From assembly GCA_964462535.1 (NCBI GenBank), contig CAYWXV010000010.1, forward strand, positions 28,343 to 92,342: a DNA stretch of 64,000 nucleotides. Reading direction: 5' to 3'. Both the position numbers and the translations under genes were made by a program. Each line of letters starts with the position of its first letter. Positions within the stretch are counted from its first letter, which is position 1. The notes beneath the pieces were generated by a model that saw only the letters and a program-made list of their open reading frames with translations, ran no database searches and was not told the origin of the DNA. This document shows positions 35,511-45,200 of the stretch, one piece after another. The DNA comes from CAYWXV01 sp964462535 (GTDB lineage Bacteria; Bacteroidota; Ignavibacteria; OLB7).

Positions 35511-36515
35511 ATGCTTACCTACAAAACCTCCGGTGTCGATATCGAGGCGGGCGACGAGACTGTTCGTCGTATCAAGCCGATGGTCCGCTCGACATTCAAT
35601 GACCGCGTTCTGGCCGATATCGGTGGGTTTGGCGGGCTGTACGATGCGACGTTTCTGAAGGACTACGAACAACCCGTTCTTGTATCGTCCGTCGATGGAG
35701 TCGGAACGAAATTGAAAGTCGCCTTCATGGCGGAGCGCTACGACACCGTCGGGCAGGACCTTGTCAATCATTCCGTCAACGATATTGCTGTCTGCGGCGC
35801 CGTCCCAATCTATTTTCTCGATTATTTCGCCACGGGCAAACTACGCCCGGACGTCGCGACGGAAGTGATTGCCGGCTTCGCCCAGGCGTGTCGCGAAAAC
35901 AATTGCGCCCTGATCGGAGGCGAGACTGCGGAAATGCCGTCGATGTATCAGGAGGGTGAATTCGATCTTGCCGGAACGGTCGTTGGAGTGGTCGAGCGCA
36001 AACGGATCGTGGACGGTAGCAAGGTTGGAGCCGGAGACGTTCTAATCGGCATTCCGTCGACTGGACTCCACACGAACGGTTTCTCCCTCGCTCGTGCGGC
36101 CCTCTTCCCGAAGCACTCTTTGTCGGACCTGCTTCCGGGAACGGAGACAACGCTTGGAGACGCCCTCCTTGCCGTCCATCGCTCATACATCGGTGTGGTG
36201 CAGGGAACAATGGATATCCAGGGCGTGCATGCATACTCCCACATCACAGGCGGCGGCATTGTAGGCAATACCTCCCGCGTCGTTCGCTCACCACTGGATC
36301 TTCACGTCGACTGGAACGCGTGGGTACGTCCCCCAATCTTCGACTTCATCCAGACCGAGGGGAATGTTCCGGAGGAGGATATGCGACAGGCGATGAACCT
36401 TGGTATTGGACTTGTTATCGTGGTTGCGCCGGAGAGCGTGGACGCTATCACGAAAACGTTGGAAGAGCTTGGTGAGAACCCGGTGGTGATGGGCGAAGTG
36501 AGGCACAGCCGGTAA
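35511..36515 (+). CDS. purM: Phosphoribosylformylglycinamidine cyclo-ligase (AIR synthetase)
   Basis: A 334-residue enzyme of the purine pathway that closes the imidazole ring of AIR using ATP. Family landmarks are GGFGGLYD, SSVDGVGTKLKVA, the GQDLVNHSVNDIAVCGA motif, LDYFATGKL, ALIGGETAEMPSMY, and IGIPSTGLHTNGFSLAR, then AYSHITGGGIVGN. I chose ATG 35511 (MLTYKTSGVDIEAGD) because it matches the usual N-terminus; the open frame upstream has no similarity. Its other pathway genes are not in the window. It converges on the DUF58 gene with 38 nt between stops. Confidence 0.96.
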   Translation: MLTYKTSGVDIEAGDETVRRIKPMVRSTFNDRVLADIGGFGGLYDATFLKDYEQPVLVSSVDGVGTKLKVAFMAERYDTVGQDLVNHSVNDIAVCGAVPIYFLDYFATGKLRPDVATEVIAGFAQACRENNCALIGGETAEMPSMYQEGEFDLAGTVVGVVERKRIVDGSKVGAGDVLIGIPSTGLHTNGFSLARAALFPKHSLSDLLPGTETTLGDALLAVHRSYIGVVQGTMDIQGVHAYSHITGGGIVGNTSRVVRSPLDLHVDWNAWVRPPIFDFIQTEGNVPEEDMRQAMNLGIGLVIVVAPESVDAITKTLEELGENPVVMGEVRHSR

Positions 36516-36553
36516 CGAGCCCCGCTGGCGTCTCCGGCATCAGGCGGACGATG

Positions 36554-37450
36554 TCAGCCTACTTTTCTTCGCTTCGCAAGATACTCTACCAGAGCGACGT
36601 CAAATGGGATCGAGGTATCCAGCAGGAGGTAGTCGATTCCCTGCGCGCGACATTCCCGTTTGATTTTCCCTGTGAATTCCTCCATCGCCTCGGCGTAGGC
36701 TTTGTGAATCTGATAGGGTTGCGTCACCATCTCCTCCCCAGTCTCCATGTCCCGGAAATTGGCGTCGGTTCCGAAGTTGAACGTCCGTTCCAGCGGATCG
36801 AGAATCTGCATTGCCAGCACCTCGTTCTGCTTGTGCCGGAAATGCCGTAGCGCGGTAATCACTTCGGATGGTTCATCGAAGAAATCGCTGAGCACGATCA
36901 CCAATCCTCTTCGCCGGATGCGCTCCGCGACGTGATGGAGCGAACGGGCAGTGCCGGTTCCATTCGACGGTTGCGATACCGTCAGGAGTTTCAGTACTTC
37001 GTTCAGATAACCGGCGCGCGAACGTGGCGGAATAAATCCCCGCAGCTCCGTGTCGTACACGGCTCCGCCAACAGCGTCCTGCTGACGAATCATCATATAC
37101 GACAGTGCAGCCGCCAGGGAAACGGCGTACGTGAATTTCGTGACATTGCCTGGCGAGGCGAATCCCATCGAAGCGGAGCTATCGAGGACGACGTACGCCT
37201 TCAGATTCGTCTCTTCCTCGAACTGCTTGATGTAGTAGCGATCCGTCCGCCCGTACACCTTCCAGTCTATATAGCGGATTTCATCACCCGGCATGTATTG
37301 CCGATGTTCGGCGAACTCCACGGAGAATCCGTGATAGGGCGACTTGTGAAGCCCCGTGATGAACCCCTCCACCACCAATCGGGCACGCAGCTCCAGCGAC
37401 GAAAGGCGTGTGGCCACCTCCGGTTTCAGGTACTGGCGGTAGTCGTTCAT
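36554..37450 (-). CDS. DUF58 protein with von Willebrand factor A-like domain
   Basis: A 298-residue cytoplasmic protein. The DUF58 signature EFAEHRQYMPGDEIRYIDWK occupies about residues 45-64. It is followed by a vWA-like fold with a metal site, DSSASMGF, and VIVLSDFFDE. No transmembrane segment is seen. DUF58 proteins normally sit with a MoxR AAA ATPase and BatA-like proteins and act as co-chaperones for envelope or periplasmic enzymes. Here no MoxR gene is adjacent; the two genes upstream encode lipoproteins. ATG 37450 overlaps the upstream stop codon (TGATG), indicating coupling. An in-frame GTG at 37453 is less likely. Confidence 0.88.
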   Translation of the reverse strand: MNDYRQYLKPEVATRLSSLELRARLVVEGFITGLHKSPYHGFSVEFAEHRQYMPGDEIRYIDWKVYGRTDRYYIKQFEEETNLKAYVVLDSSASMGFASPGNVTKFTYAVSLAAALSYMMIRQQDAVGGAVYDTELRGFIPPRSRAGYLNEVLKLLTVSQPSNGTGTARSLHHVAERIRRRGLVIVLSDFFDEPSEVITALRHFRHKQNEVLAMQILDPLERTFNFGTDANFRDMETGEEMVTQPYQIHKAYAEAMEEFTGKIKRECRAQGIDYLLLDTSIPFDVALVEYLAKRRKVG

Positions 37451-38409
37451 CACTTATTGGTCGGCATGTGTGTTGGGACTCGCTTGGTTGTCGTGGTTAC
37501 GGTTCCCGTTACCGCAATCGGGATATCAACTCCCTCCTTCCGTTCCTTCCCCACAAACGATCGAATTACACCCTCCAACCGCTGCGTTCTCGTTCCCTGC
37601 AGCATCCATCCACTCCGTTCATCGACCTCCATTTCCCCCCTCATCTCCCCCTCCATGTCGTACCGAACGCCAATGTCTCCGATTTCGATCAGTGGGTCGT
37701 CGGCGGTTGTCTCCATCGTCCCCTCGACGGCGAGCGTAATGTGTCCGTCTTTCCTGGTTGCGACTCTGAATCGATAGTCGACCTGGAGCGACGCGATTGA
37801 CACAACCTTGCCAGCTCGGGACCAGCTATCGTTCAGGTCTACGCGATCGGTTGGATAAAACGAGAAAAGATCGGTGAGCGACGCAACCAAGGCACTGTCG
37901 GCAAGCGTCGCTCGCACCGTTCGATCGACGTAACCTCCAAGTTCACCCCGCTCCGCAAGTCCCTCCGACAGGCGATTGCGTAGAGCATCCCCCCCTTCTA
38001 TTCCAATGACGTTTCCAGTGGGGCCAAGCCGAATGAAGACCCGTCCACCTACCATCGCGGCATAGCCAATCGCCATGTCCGGAACTGCTGTCGAGGTATC
38101 GGCCGACGACCAGCTAACGTCGGCGCCACCGACGCGTTGATGATACTCGATTGAATCCCACAACGCCTCCATCATCACGCTACCGTCACTCCCAACGCCA
38201 ACAATGCGATATGTGGTGCCGATGCCGATCGAGAGCCTGACGGTCGAAGAAGTGCCGGAGAGCTCCTGTGTAATGTCCTGCTCCGTCACGGTCCACTGTC
38301 TCCACTCAGACCCAACCTCAGGAGCGAAACGGACAACAATGCCTTCATCCGACGACGCTCCACCACACGCGACCAGGATGGGGAGCAGCACCAGCAGGGC
38401 AATCCTCAC
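37450..38409 (-). CDS. Lipoprotein of unknown function (DUF6263-like)
   Basis: A 319-residue protein. A short signal peptide ends in the lipobox ILVAC (Cys15). The mature part is beta-rich with repeated polar strands: EWRQWTVTEQDIT, YRIVGVGSDGSVMMEALWDSI, GHITLAVEGTMETT and MEGEMRGEMEVDERSGWMLQ. This order resembles the DUF6263 group of Bacteroidota lipoproteins, but I cannot confirm it. It overlaps both neighbours: 4 nt with the upstream lipoprotein gene (38406-38409) and 1 nt with the DUF58 gene, so the three are one translationally coupled operon. I infer an envelope role linked to the DUF58 protein. Confidence 0.75.
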   Translation of the reverse strand: MRIALLVLLPILVACGGASSDEGIVVRFAPEVGSEWRQWTVTEQDITQELSGTSSTVRLSIGIGTTYRIVGVGSDGSVMMEALWDSIEYHQRVGGADVSWSSADTSTAVPDMAIGYAAMVGGRVFIRLGPTGNVIGIEGGDALRNRLSEGLAERGELGGYVDRTVRATLADSALVASLTDLFSFYPTDRVDLNDSWSRAGKVVSIASLQVDYRFRVATRKDGHITLAVEGTMETTADDPLIEIGDIGVRYDMEGEMRGEMEVDERSGWMLQGTRTQRLEGVIRSFVGKERKEGVDIPIAVTGTVTTTTKRVPTHMPTNK

Positions 38410-39353
38410 GGGAGTCCAAGTTCCTGACGGAGGGAGTCGTCGGCCGTCGAGTTGTGCCTCCAGTAGTCCGTAATCAACTGATGCGTGCGGCGGGCGTGGG
38501 TGGTCAATTCCTTCGCGTTAGGGCCGAAGCCGTCCCGATACGTCTCCGTCCAACCAATTATTCCGTACGGGAAATCCCGTTGAAAGTCGATCGCGAGCGT
38601 TCTATCGTCGAATCTGAGTGTGTAGCGCGAAAGCTCACCATAGAGGCTATCCTTCCCCGCGGGCTGAATCGATGCCTCTGCAGTTTTGACGGCAATTGGC
38701 GTATGGCGCAGTCGAGTCGTCATCAGCGTCGGAATAACCTGGATGGACCCGACCGGGAGGGACTCGGGGCGTCGCCGAATGATGTTCCAGATCTCGTCCT
38801 CGGGGAGGGCCGCCTCGATTTGAAGATCCTGATCTCCCTCTCGTTCGAAATAGGAGTAGGAATGAACCTGGTAGCTCGCACCACGCAAATTGAGCTGCGT
38901 GAAGACGTGCCCGCACCACTCCTGAACCGTGTTGGTGATTTTCAACGATCGAAGAATCGAATCGGGCGTGAGGGGGGTGAAGACCGACGTCATCAGCGAA
39001 TAGGGGTAAATGCCAGTCTGAAATTTCTTCACGAAATTCAGCTTCAGGATTTTCGCCACGTTCTTTCCGGTTGGCTCAGATTCGAGTTTCACCTGCCGGT
39101 CCGCAATAAAATCCTCAGTGACGAAAATCATAACCGCGTCGCCGCGACGGATTTCACCATAGCGGGCCTGCTCCAGGTCGTACCGCGTCAGTTCTGCTTT
39201 CCCTTGGTACCAGTAATCGAGAAACGACGAAGCATTTGGCATCGGCGCAACGACCGTCGAGGTCGTGTCGCCGTGATTTTGACTGTCCGCATCGCCGGAG
39301 CACCCGATGAGGGCCAGAACAATTAGAAGACCGACGACGGATTTACGTGACAT
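38406..39353 (-). CDS. Conserved lipoprotein often mislabelled as a Maf septum inhibitor
   Basis: A 315-residue protein with lipobox ALIGC (Cys18). The conserved block FLDYWYQGKAELTRYDLEQ, followed by ARYGEIRRGDAVMIFVTEDF, then KLNFVKKFQTGIYPYSLM and VQEWCGHVFTQLNLRG, matches a Bacteroidota lipoprotein family that is frequently annotated as a septum formation inhibitor. It lacks the fold of true Maf nucleotide pyrophosphatases, so the annotation is misleading. The function is unknown. It is the first gene of a three-gene coupled operon ending in DUF58; its stop overlaps the next start by 4 nt. Confidence 0.75.
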   Translation of the reverse strand: MSRKSVVGLLIVLALIGCSGDADSQNHGDTTSTVVAPMPNASSFLDYWYQGKAELTRYDLEQARYGEIRRGDAVMIFVTEDFIADRQVKLESEPTGKNVAKILKLNFVKKFQTGIYPYSLMTSVFTPLTPDSILRSLKITNTVQEWCGHVFTQLNLRGASYQVHSYSYFEREGDQDLQIEAALPEDEIWNIIRRRPESLPVGSIQVIPTLMTTRLRHTPIAVKTAEASIQPAGKDSLYGELSRYTLRFDDRTLAIDFQRDFPYGIIGWTETYRDGFGPNAKELTTHARRTHQLITDYWRHNSTADDSLRQELGLP

Positions 39354-39461
39354 GAGGTTGGTATTCAGTTACCGCCTAAGGCGCGATGGATGTGAGACGC
39401 ACCACCGCTCGGTCGTCCCTTCGTTTGAATTGGTCTCGCCTCTCTCGAGTACCGCGCTCGA

Positions 39462-41252
39462 TTACCTCCCCTGCACCTCTACGGTTGTCTTCTCCACTTT
39501 TCCATTTCGGATATACTCGACATCGACGCGGTCTTTCGGCTTGAGTTCTCCAAGCGCGGCAGTGTAGTCGTAGATATTGTTGATATCACGATGTGCGAAC
39601 CGAATCATGACGTCGCCGCCACGGAGTCCCCCCTTTTCTGCCGGTCCTCCCTCCGCAACTCCGCTCAAGCGAAGTCCCTTCCCGTCGTAGGCATAGTCCG
39701 GGATCGTCCCAACGTAGACACGGAATCCACCACTGGTCGCAACGGGGGCCGGGGCCTTGCTATATGGAACGCGATCCGCTCGGCCATCGATTGCACGCAT
39801 AATCTGTTCGACCAGAGCGAGCACTGCCACCTCACCGTCGTAATTGACCTTTTCCCACGTATCGCTTGGGCGATGATAGTCCTTGTGTGTTCCGGTGAAG
39901 AAGAAGAGGACCGGAATTTCCTTGTTGTAAAAGCTGGAATGATCGCTCGGTCCGATCGCTTCCTTCCCAAGCGTGACGGTGAGCTTACCACCATTCGCCG
40001 TGGTGACGAGTTCTTCCCAGATGGGAGACGATCCGATCCCCTGCACAACCATCTTGTTGGAATCGAGCCTCCCGATCATGTCCATGTTGAGCATGGCAAT
40101 CACGTTGCTCGTCGGGAACAGGGAATCGTTAACGAGGTTGGCTGATCCAATCAACCCCTCTTCTTCCGCGTTGAAACAGGCAAAGATGATGGGACGACGA
40201 TTGTCCCTGCGAGCGGCAAAGCGGCGGGCAAGTTCCAACACTCCCGCTGTGCCGGATGCGTTGTCATCGGCCCCGTGATGGACGGCCGGCTTCCGATCTG
40301 ACGCCAGCGATCCTTCTCCCCCCATTCCAAGGTGATCCATGTGCCCCCCCACAACGATGTACTGATCTGCTAAGGCCCGATCTGTTCCGGGGAGGTAGCC
40401 GACAATGTTGGGTATCCGCGAGCGGGTGAGCTTCAGGTCAACGGTCATCGACGCAGCAACACCCTGCACGGCGAACGACGATGATTGCTGCGTTGAGTCG
40501 ATGGCAAGAGCGATAGTCTCGATCGTCCGATTGTTGGCATCTCGCACCGCCGAGAGGAGCCGGTAATCGGCGAACACAACCGGAAGACCGCAGTTGGTAA
40601 ACATGCGATCCAGGCTGACCTTCATCAGATCGCCCGCACGCGACGGTGGATCGATGAAGATGATACCCGCTACGCCATGCTCACGCGCGTTCCTGACCTT
40701 CTCCGTGAAAGGGGCGTACCGCGCGAAGCTCCCATGCGGCGCATCGCCGTCGGGCGATTGGCGCATCACGATTGCGATCGACCCCCGAACATCGACGCCT
40801 GCATAATCATCGTAGTTAAGCTCCTCGGCGGTTATGCCGTATCCCACGAATACCAGGGGTCCCGCGGCAGCTCCATTTGAGCTGAATCCGAGGGGTGTGA
40901 AATTCTTACCGGCAACTGGCTTGCCCCGGAACGCTATTGGACCGGAAAGAGCAAGCTTGTTCCCCGTGCCCGCCGTTGCGCCAGAGGTGTAATCAAAACG
41001 CAGGAAATAGTCTGATGCGCCGGGAAGTGGCTTGAGGCCAAACTCACGAAAGTGATTCGCGATATAAACGGCCGCCTTTTCGTTCTCGGGAGTACCGGCT
41101 CTTCTCCCCTTCAACGCATCACCCGCCAGGTAGCGGACGTGTGTCCGCACGCTTTCAATTGATGTGCGGTCCGGGGCGGGCGACTGTGCGTCCAGACGGA
41201 CGGCGGCGGATGCGAGAAGCCCCACGAAAAGAACCCGAGCAATCGTGTTCAT
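39462..41252 (-). CDS. Secreted M28-family aminopeptidase with C-terminal PDZ domain
   Basis: A 596-residue protein with a signal peptide ending RLDAQ. A PA-like domain (about residues 130-245; VFVGYGITAEELNYDDYAG, AGIIFIDPPSRAG) is inserted before the zinc peptidase core. The di-zinc ligands are seen in GGHMDHLGMG, HHGADDNASGTAG, FNAEEEGLIGS, LNMDMIGRL and HKDYHRPSDTWEKV. The C-terminal PDZ domain (YVGTIPDYAYDGKGLRLSGV...GLRGGDVMIRFAHRDI) covers about the last 95 residues. It likely removes N-terminal residues from peptides in the periplasm or outside. I chose ATG 41252; the longer start would overlap the peroxiredoxin gene 31 nt upstream. Confidence 0.92.
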   Translation of the reverse strand: MNTIARVLFVGLLASAAVRLDAQSPAPDRTSIESVRTHVRYLAGDALKGRRAGTPENEKAAVYIANHFREFGLKPLPGASDYFLRFDYTSGATAGTGNKLALSGPIAFRGKPVAGKNFTPLGFSSNGAAAGPLVFVGYGITAEELNYDDYAGVDVRGSIAIVMRQSPDGDAPHGSFARYAPFTEKVRNAREHGVAGIIFIDPPSRAGDLMKVSLDRMFTNCGLPVVFADYRLLSAVRDANNRTIETIALAIDSTQQSSSFAVQGVAASMTVDLKLTRSRIPNIVGYLPGTDRALADQYIVVGGHMDHLGMGGEGSLASDRKPAVHHGADDNASGTAGVLELARRFAARRDNRRPIIFACFNAEEEGLIGSANLVNDSLFPTSNVIAMLNMDMIGRLDSNKMVVQGIGSSPIWEELVTTANGGKLTVTLGKEAIGPSDHSSFYNKEIPVLFFFTGTHKDYHRPSDTWEKVNYDGEVAVLALVEQIMRAIDGRADRVPYSKAPAPVATSGGFRVYVGTIPDYAYDGKGLRLSGVAEGGPAEKGGLRGGDVMIRFAHRDINNIYDYTAALGELKPKDRVDVEYIRNGKVEKTTVEVQGR

Positions 41253-41283
41253 TGATAAGCTGGTAAAGTTGATGAGGAGACGA

Positions 41284-41745
41284 TCAGAGGTCGGATCCAT
41301 TTGATTCGAGGCTCATCACCGCCGCGTGAACCTCCGCCGCATGTCCTACGACATGGACCTCCTCCCACACGCGACGAATCATCCCCTGGCGGTCGATTAG
41401 AAACGTCACGCGTTGCGGCTGCGTTCCATGAATCGGAACGCCGAATGCACCGCAGATTTCACCGTCCGCATCCACGAGCAAAGGGAAGTTCAGGTCGTAG
41501 CGCCCGGTGAAATCCTGATGCGACGCCTGGTCGTCACAACTGACGCCCAGGACTACCGCGTCCGCAACGTCGAACTGGGGACGGGCATCACGGAAGTCGC
41601 ATGCCTCGCGTGTACATCCTCCGGTGTTGTCGGCCGGATAGAAGTAGAGGACAACGTTCTTGCCAACCAGATCGCTGCTCGAGAGTATCGAGCCGTCGGT
41701 GGTAATCGCCGAGAATGCCGGCGCGGGTGTGTTCGGTTGTAGCAT
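41284..41745 (-). CDS. bcp: Thioredoxin-dependent peroxiredoxin (PrxQ/Bcp type)
   Basis: A 153-residue protein that reduces hydrogen peroxide and organic peroxides. The peroxidatic Cys44 is in FYPADNTGGCTREAC and the resolving Cys49 lies five residues later, the atypical 2-Cys arrangement of PrxQ/Bcp. VLGVSCDDQASHQDF and FPLLVDADGEICGAFGV complete the family pattern. It is cytoplasmic, with no signal peptide. It lies between a cupin gene (42 nt upstream) and the M28 peptidase gene (31 nt downstream) on the same strand, so the three may be one transcript. Confidence 0.93.
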   Translation of the reverse strand: MLQPNTPAPAFSAITTDGSILSSSDLVGKNVVLYFYPADNTGGCTREACDFRDARPQFDVADAVVLGVSCDDQASHQDFTGRYDLNFPLLVDADGEICGAFGVPIHGTQPQRVTFLIDRQGMIRRVWEEVHVVGHAAEVHAAVMSLESNGSDL

Positions 41746-41787
41746 TCGAGTGGATGAAGCTGAATTGGAGTCGCAAGGAGGCCAAAT

Positions 41788-42111
41788 CTACGACGGATTC
41801 GGGGCCATCACTACGAGGAGGACGAGGCGTTCCGAGGACTCGTTTCGCACACCGTGAATCTCCCCCGCAACCGCCACACATCCCTCCCCCGCCGAGAGTT
41901 CGTATTCCTCGTTCCCGAGTTGAAACACCCCTCTCCCTTCAAGCACAAAGTAGACTTTGTCGTTTTCCGCGTGAGTGTGTGGTCGCTGAGCCTGTCCAGT
42001 AAGGAGGATGTAGTGATCGACGAACATCCGAGCCGACGCAAACCGGTTGAGTTTCGTCATTCGGTCGGTTCCACCATCGACTGAAATTGTTTGAAGATGT
42101 GGTATCAACAT
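41788..42111 (-). CDS. Small cupin-domain protein
   Basis: A 107-residue single-domain cupin. Motif 1 is RPHTHAENDKVYFVLEGRG, giving two His and a downstream Glu as metal ligands. Motif 2, around SAGEGCVAVAGEIHGVRN, gives the third His. The substrate is unknown; small cupins bind a metal and a small acid or sugar. I chose ATG 42111 (MLIPHLQTISVDGG). The open frame upstream to 42306 is not protein-like and runs into the repeat before the A2M gene on the other strand. Confidence 0.82.
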   Translation of the reverse strand: MLIPHLQTISVDGGTDRMTKLNRFASARMFVDHYILLTGQAQRPHTHAENDKVYFVLEGRGVFQLGNEEYELSAGEGCVAVAGEIHGVRNESSERLVLLVVMAPNPS

Positions 42112-42249
42112 GCGTTTTGATATGAAGTAACGATTGATTTCCGGGGCCACGATGTTACGGATAGGCGCCGACAACGTCGTGGAGAAGAAGCTGGAGATTG
42201 GGCTGCCGAGGAAGGGGCTCTGAAACGAATTCCGTGTGACGATCAACGG

Positions 42250-42277
42250 ACTACTGACCACTGACAACCGACCACCT
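42250..42277. repeat. Heptanucleotide tandem repeat (ACCACTG type), four units
   Basis: Units ACTACTG, ACCACTG, ACAACCG, ACCACCT keep a 7-bp period. The array ends 3 nt before the ATG of the first alpha-2-macroglobulin gene (42281), so it should be in its 5' leader and gives an A/C-rich, unstructured stretch in place of a Shine-Dalgarno site. Confidence 0.65.
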
Positions 42278-42280
42278 ACC

Positions 42281-45200
42281 ATGTCCCGTTCGAGTTTTCT
42301 CATCATCGTTCTTGCCGCGCTGGCGGCATTCGCGTTCGACGGAAACCGCGATGCGACGGAGTTCTACCTGCAATCCGGACGCATATACTATCCGGGCGAG
42401 GAGGGAATCGCCATCAGCCTCAGTGGCAGATTCAATCGACGGGATCGCGTCGTGTTCGAGGCCTTCCGAATCTCCGATCCCGTGGAGTTCTTCGCGAAGC
42501 TCCCAAATCCGCACGCCCCGGGAAATGGGGACGACGGCACACGGTCAGCAGAGATCCGGGAGGGGGCCCGTTTCAAGAGCGTGGCACGATGGGAACAAAA
42601 GGTGAAACGGAACAACGACTATTGGCAAAGCGAGACGATTCAACTTCCCTTCAAGGAGAAGGGGACGTACATCGTTCGCGCGACGATTGACGGACGTGAA
42701 GCATCAACGGTCGTGCTTATCACCGAGCTTGGCTTGATCGTGAAGCAATCCAAGACCGACGTCATGGCGTTCGTCGTCGACCGTCGGACCGGACGAAAGG
42801 TCCCGAACATCCCCGTCACGTTTGCTCAACCGGGCGACAAGAAGATCACGATCCGCACAGGAGAGGATGGAGTCGCGAAGACCTCGACCACAAATCTGCG
42901 TTCGCCCAATCAGTACAGCAGTCTGATCGTGTCGGGAGGCAAGGACGGGAGCTTTGTTATTTCGGACTCCTGGTACTACTACTACTACGGTCGCGGTCAG
43001 GAGAGCGGGACGATGTACATGCACACCGATCGCCCGGTCTATCGACCGACGCAGACCGTCTACTACCGCGGGATCTTTCGTTCGTTTTCCGACAACGGCG
43101 ACTATGTGCTTCCGAGCGATCATGATGCGTACATCACCGTCACAGATCCGCGTGGTAGCGTGTTGCTTCGCGACACGTCGACGATCACCGAGGTAGGTAC
43201 ATTTAACGACAGCTTGACGCTATCCGACGAGCCGCCTCTTGGGGACTACACCGTTACCGCAACGATTGGCGGGAACAACTATACATCCACGTTCGCTGTA
43301 GAGGAGTACAAGAAGCCGGAGTACGAAGTGCAGGTGAAGACAGATCGCCAAAGCTACACGCGTGGCTCGCGCATTACGGCGACGGTCAAAGCCGACTACT
43401 ACTTCGGGTCGCCGGTGACGGAGGCAAAGGTTGAATGGCAGATCATCCGGGCAAGATACTGGCGGCCATGGTGGAAAGGAACTGAGTGGGAATACCTCTA
43501 CGATACCGACGATTGGACGCCACAGTACGGCCAGCAGACGATCAAGACCGGAAGTGACGAGATTGGTGCGGATGGGACTCTCTCCTTCTCGTTCGACACG
43601 GAGAAGGAAGAGACGGAAGACTACACGTACACGATTCGGGCCCAGGTCGTTGACGCCAGCCGTCGCAGCATCAGCGGCTCAACATCCACGCAGGTGACGC
43701 GCGGGGAGTACCATGTCACTGCCCGTCCGGCACGGTATGTCTACAAGCGGGGCGAGGAAGTGCGGACGATCGTGAACGTCACTGCCTTCGACGGCGAGCG
43801 ACCGGCCTCCGCCCCCTTCGATATGACGATTCAGCGCATCTGGTGGGAAGGTGCCCGCTATGCCAACGATGATCGTCGCGAGAAAACCGTCTTCGCCGGC
43901 AGTGGACGTTCAGGCGCCGATGGTGAGGCGAGCGTCCCCTTCAAGATCGAGGAGGGGGGCTACTACGTCGTAAACCTCGTTGCTCACGATACGCAAGGAA
44001 ACGATATCGCCACGTCGACATCTTTCTATGTTTCAGACGGCGCAAACCCCTGGTGGTGGGGGGGAAACACCGGCGACGTCCAGATCATCCCCGACCGGGA
44101 TCTCTATCATCCGGGCGATGTAATGACAGCGTTGGTTGTCCTGCCCGCGGGGAGCGCCGATGCCCTGGTCACCGCAGAGGGGAGTACGATCTACCAGCAC
44201 TCCGTAATCCGCCTGTCGGACAACACAGCCATTCTCCGCATGCCGATCGAGGAACGATTTGCCCCGGCAATCTTTCTCAACATCGGAGCTATGAGTCGCG
44301 AGCAATTTCATTCCCAGACGAAGAAGATCGCGATCGCCCCGGACGACAACATCATTCGGCTCCAGGTCGTCCCTGATAAGGAGATCTACCGTCCCGGCGA
44401 TACTGGTACGATGACCGTTCGAGCCATCGATAGGCATGGACGTCCCGTTGCGAATGCCGATGTGGCCGTTGGAATCGTCGACGAAGCGATCTACGCTATC
44501 CGTCCGGACAGGACGCAGCCAATCGAGTCCTTCTTCTATGGACAACGGTACAACCAGGTGGCCACGAACACATCGCTCAGCTTCTACTTCTACGATCAGT
44601 CACGTGTCGCGCTGGCGCGTACCGCCAGCGGTACAAGCGTCGATGTTGATGGAGAGAGCATGAGCTTTCGCGGTGGAAGAGCGGAAGAGAAAGCGCTGGC
44701 CCCCAATGCCGACGACCAGGCGCGAGACCGGTACAAATCGGCAACCGAGGAGGCGATGGCGATGACCGCGATTAGGAGCGACTTCCGCGATCAGATGTTC
44801 TGGACCCCCTCGGTCAGGACGGGCAATGATGGCTCGGCCCGATTGACCGTTCACTTCCCGGACAACCTGACCACGTGGAGGGTTACTGCACGCGGCGTCA
44901 CGCGCGCCACATCGGTCGGTCAGACAACCGCGAAAGTGGTCGCTCGCAAGGATCTCATGGTTCGAATGGAAACCCCGCGGTTCATCACGCAGGGGGATTC
45001 ACTTCTCATCGCCACAACGGTCCACAACTATCTGGCTGGGACGGCCAGCGTCAGGACCATATTCGAGGCGAAGGGAGTCGAGGTTGAGGGACGCGAGCAG
45101 AGCGTGGTGATTCCTTCGGACGGAGAGAAGCGAATTGACTGGAAGGTGAAAGCTCCGCGCGTTGGCCAAGCGGTGTTCACAATCCGGGCACTGAGCGCAA

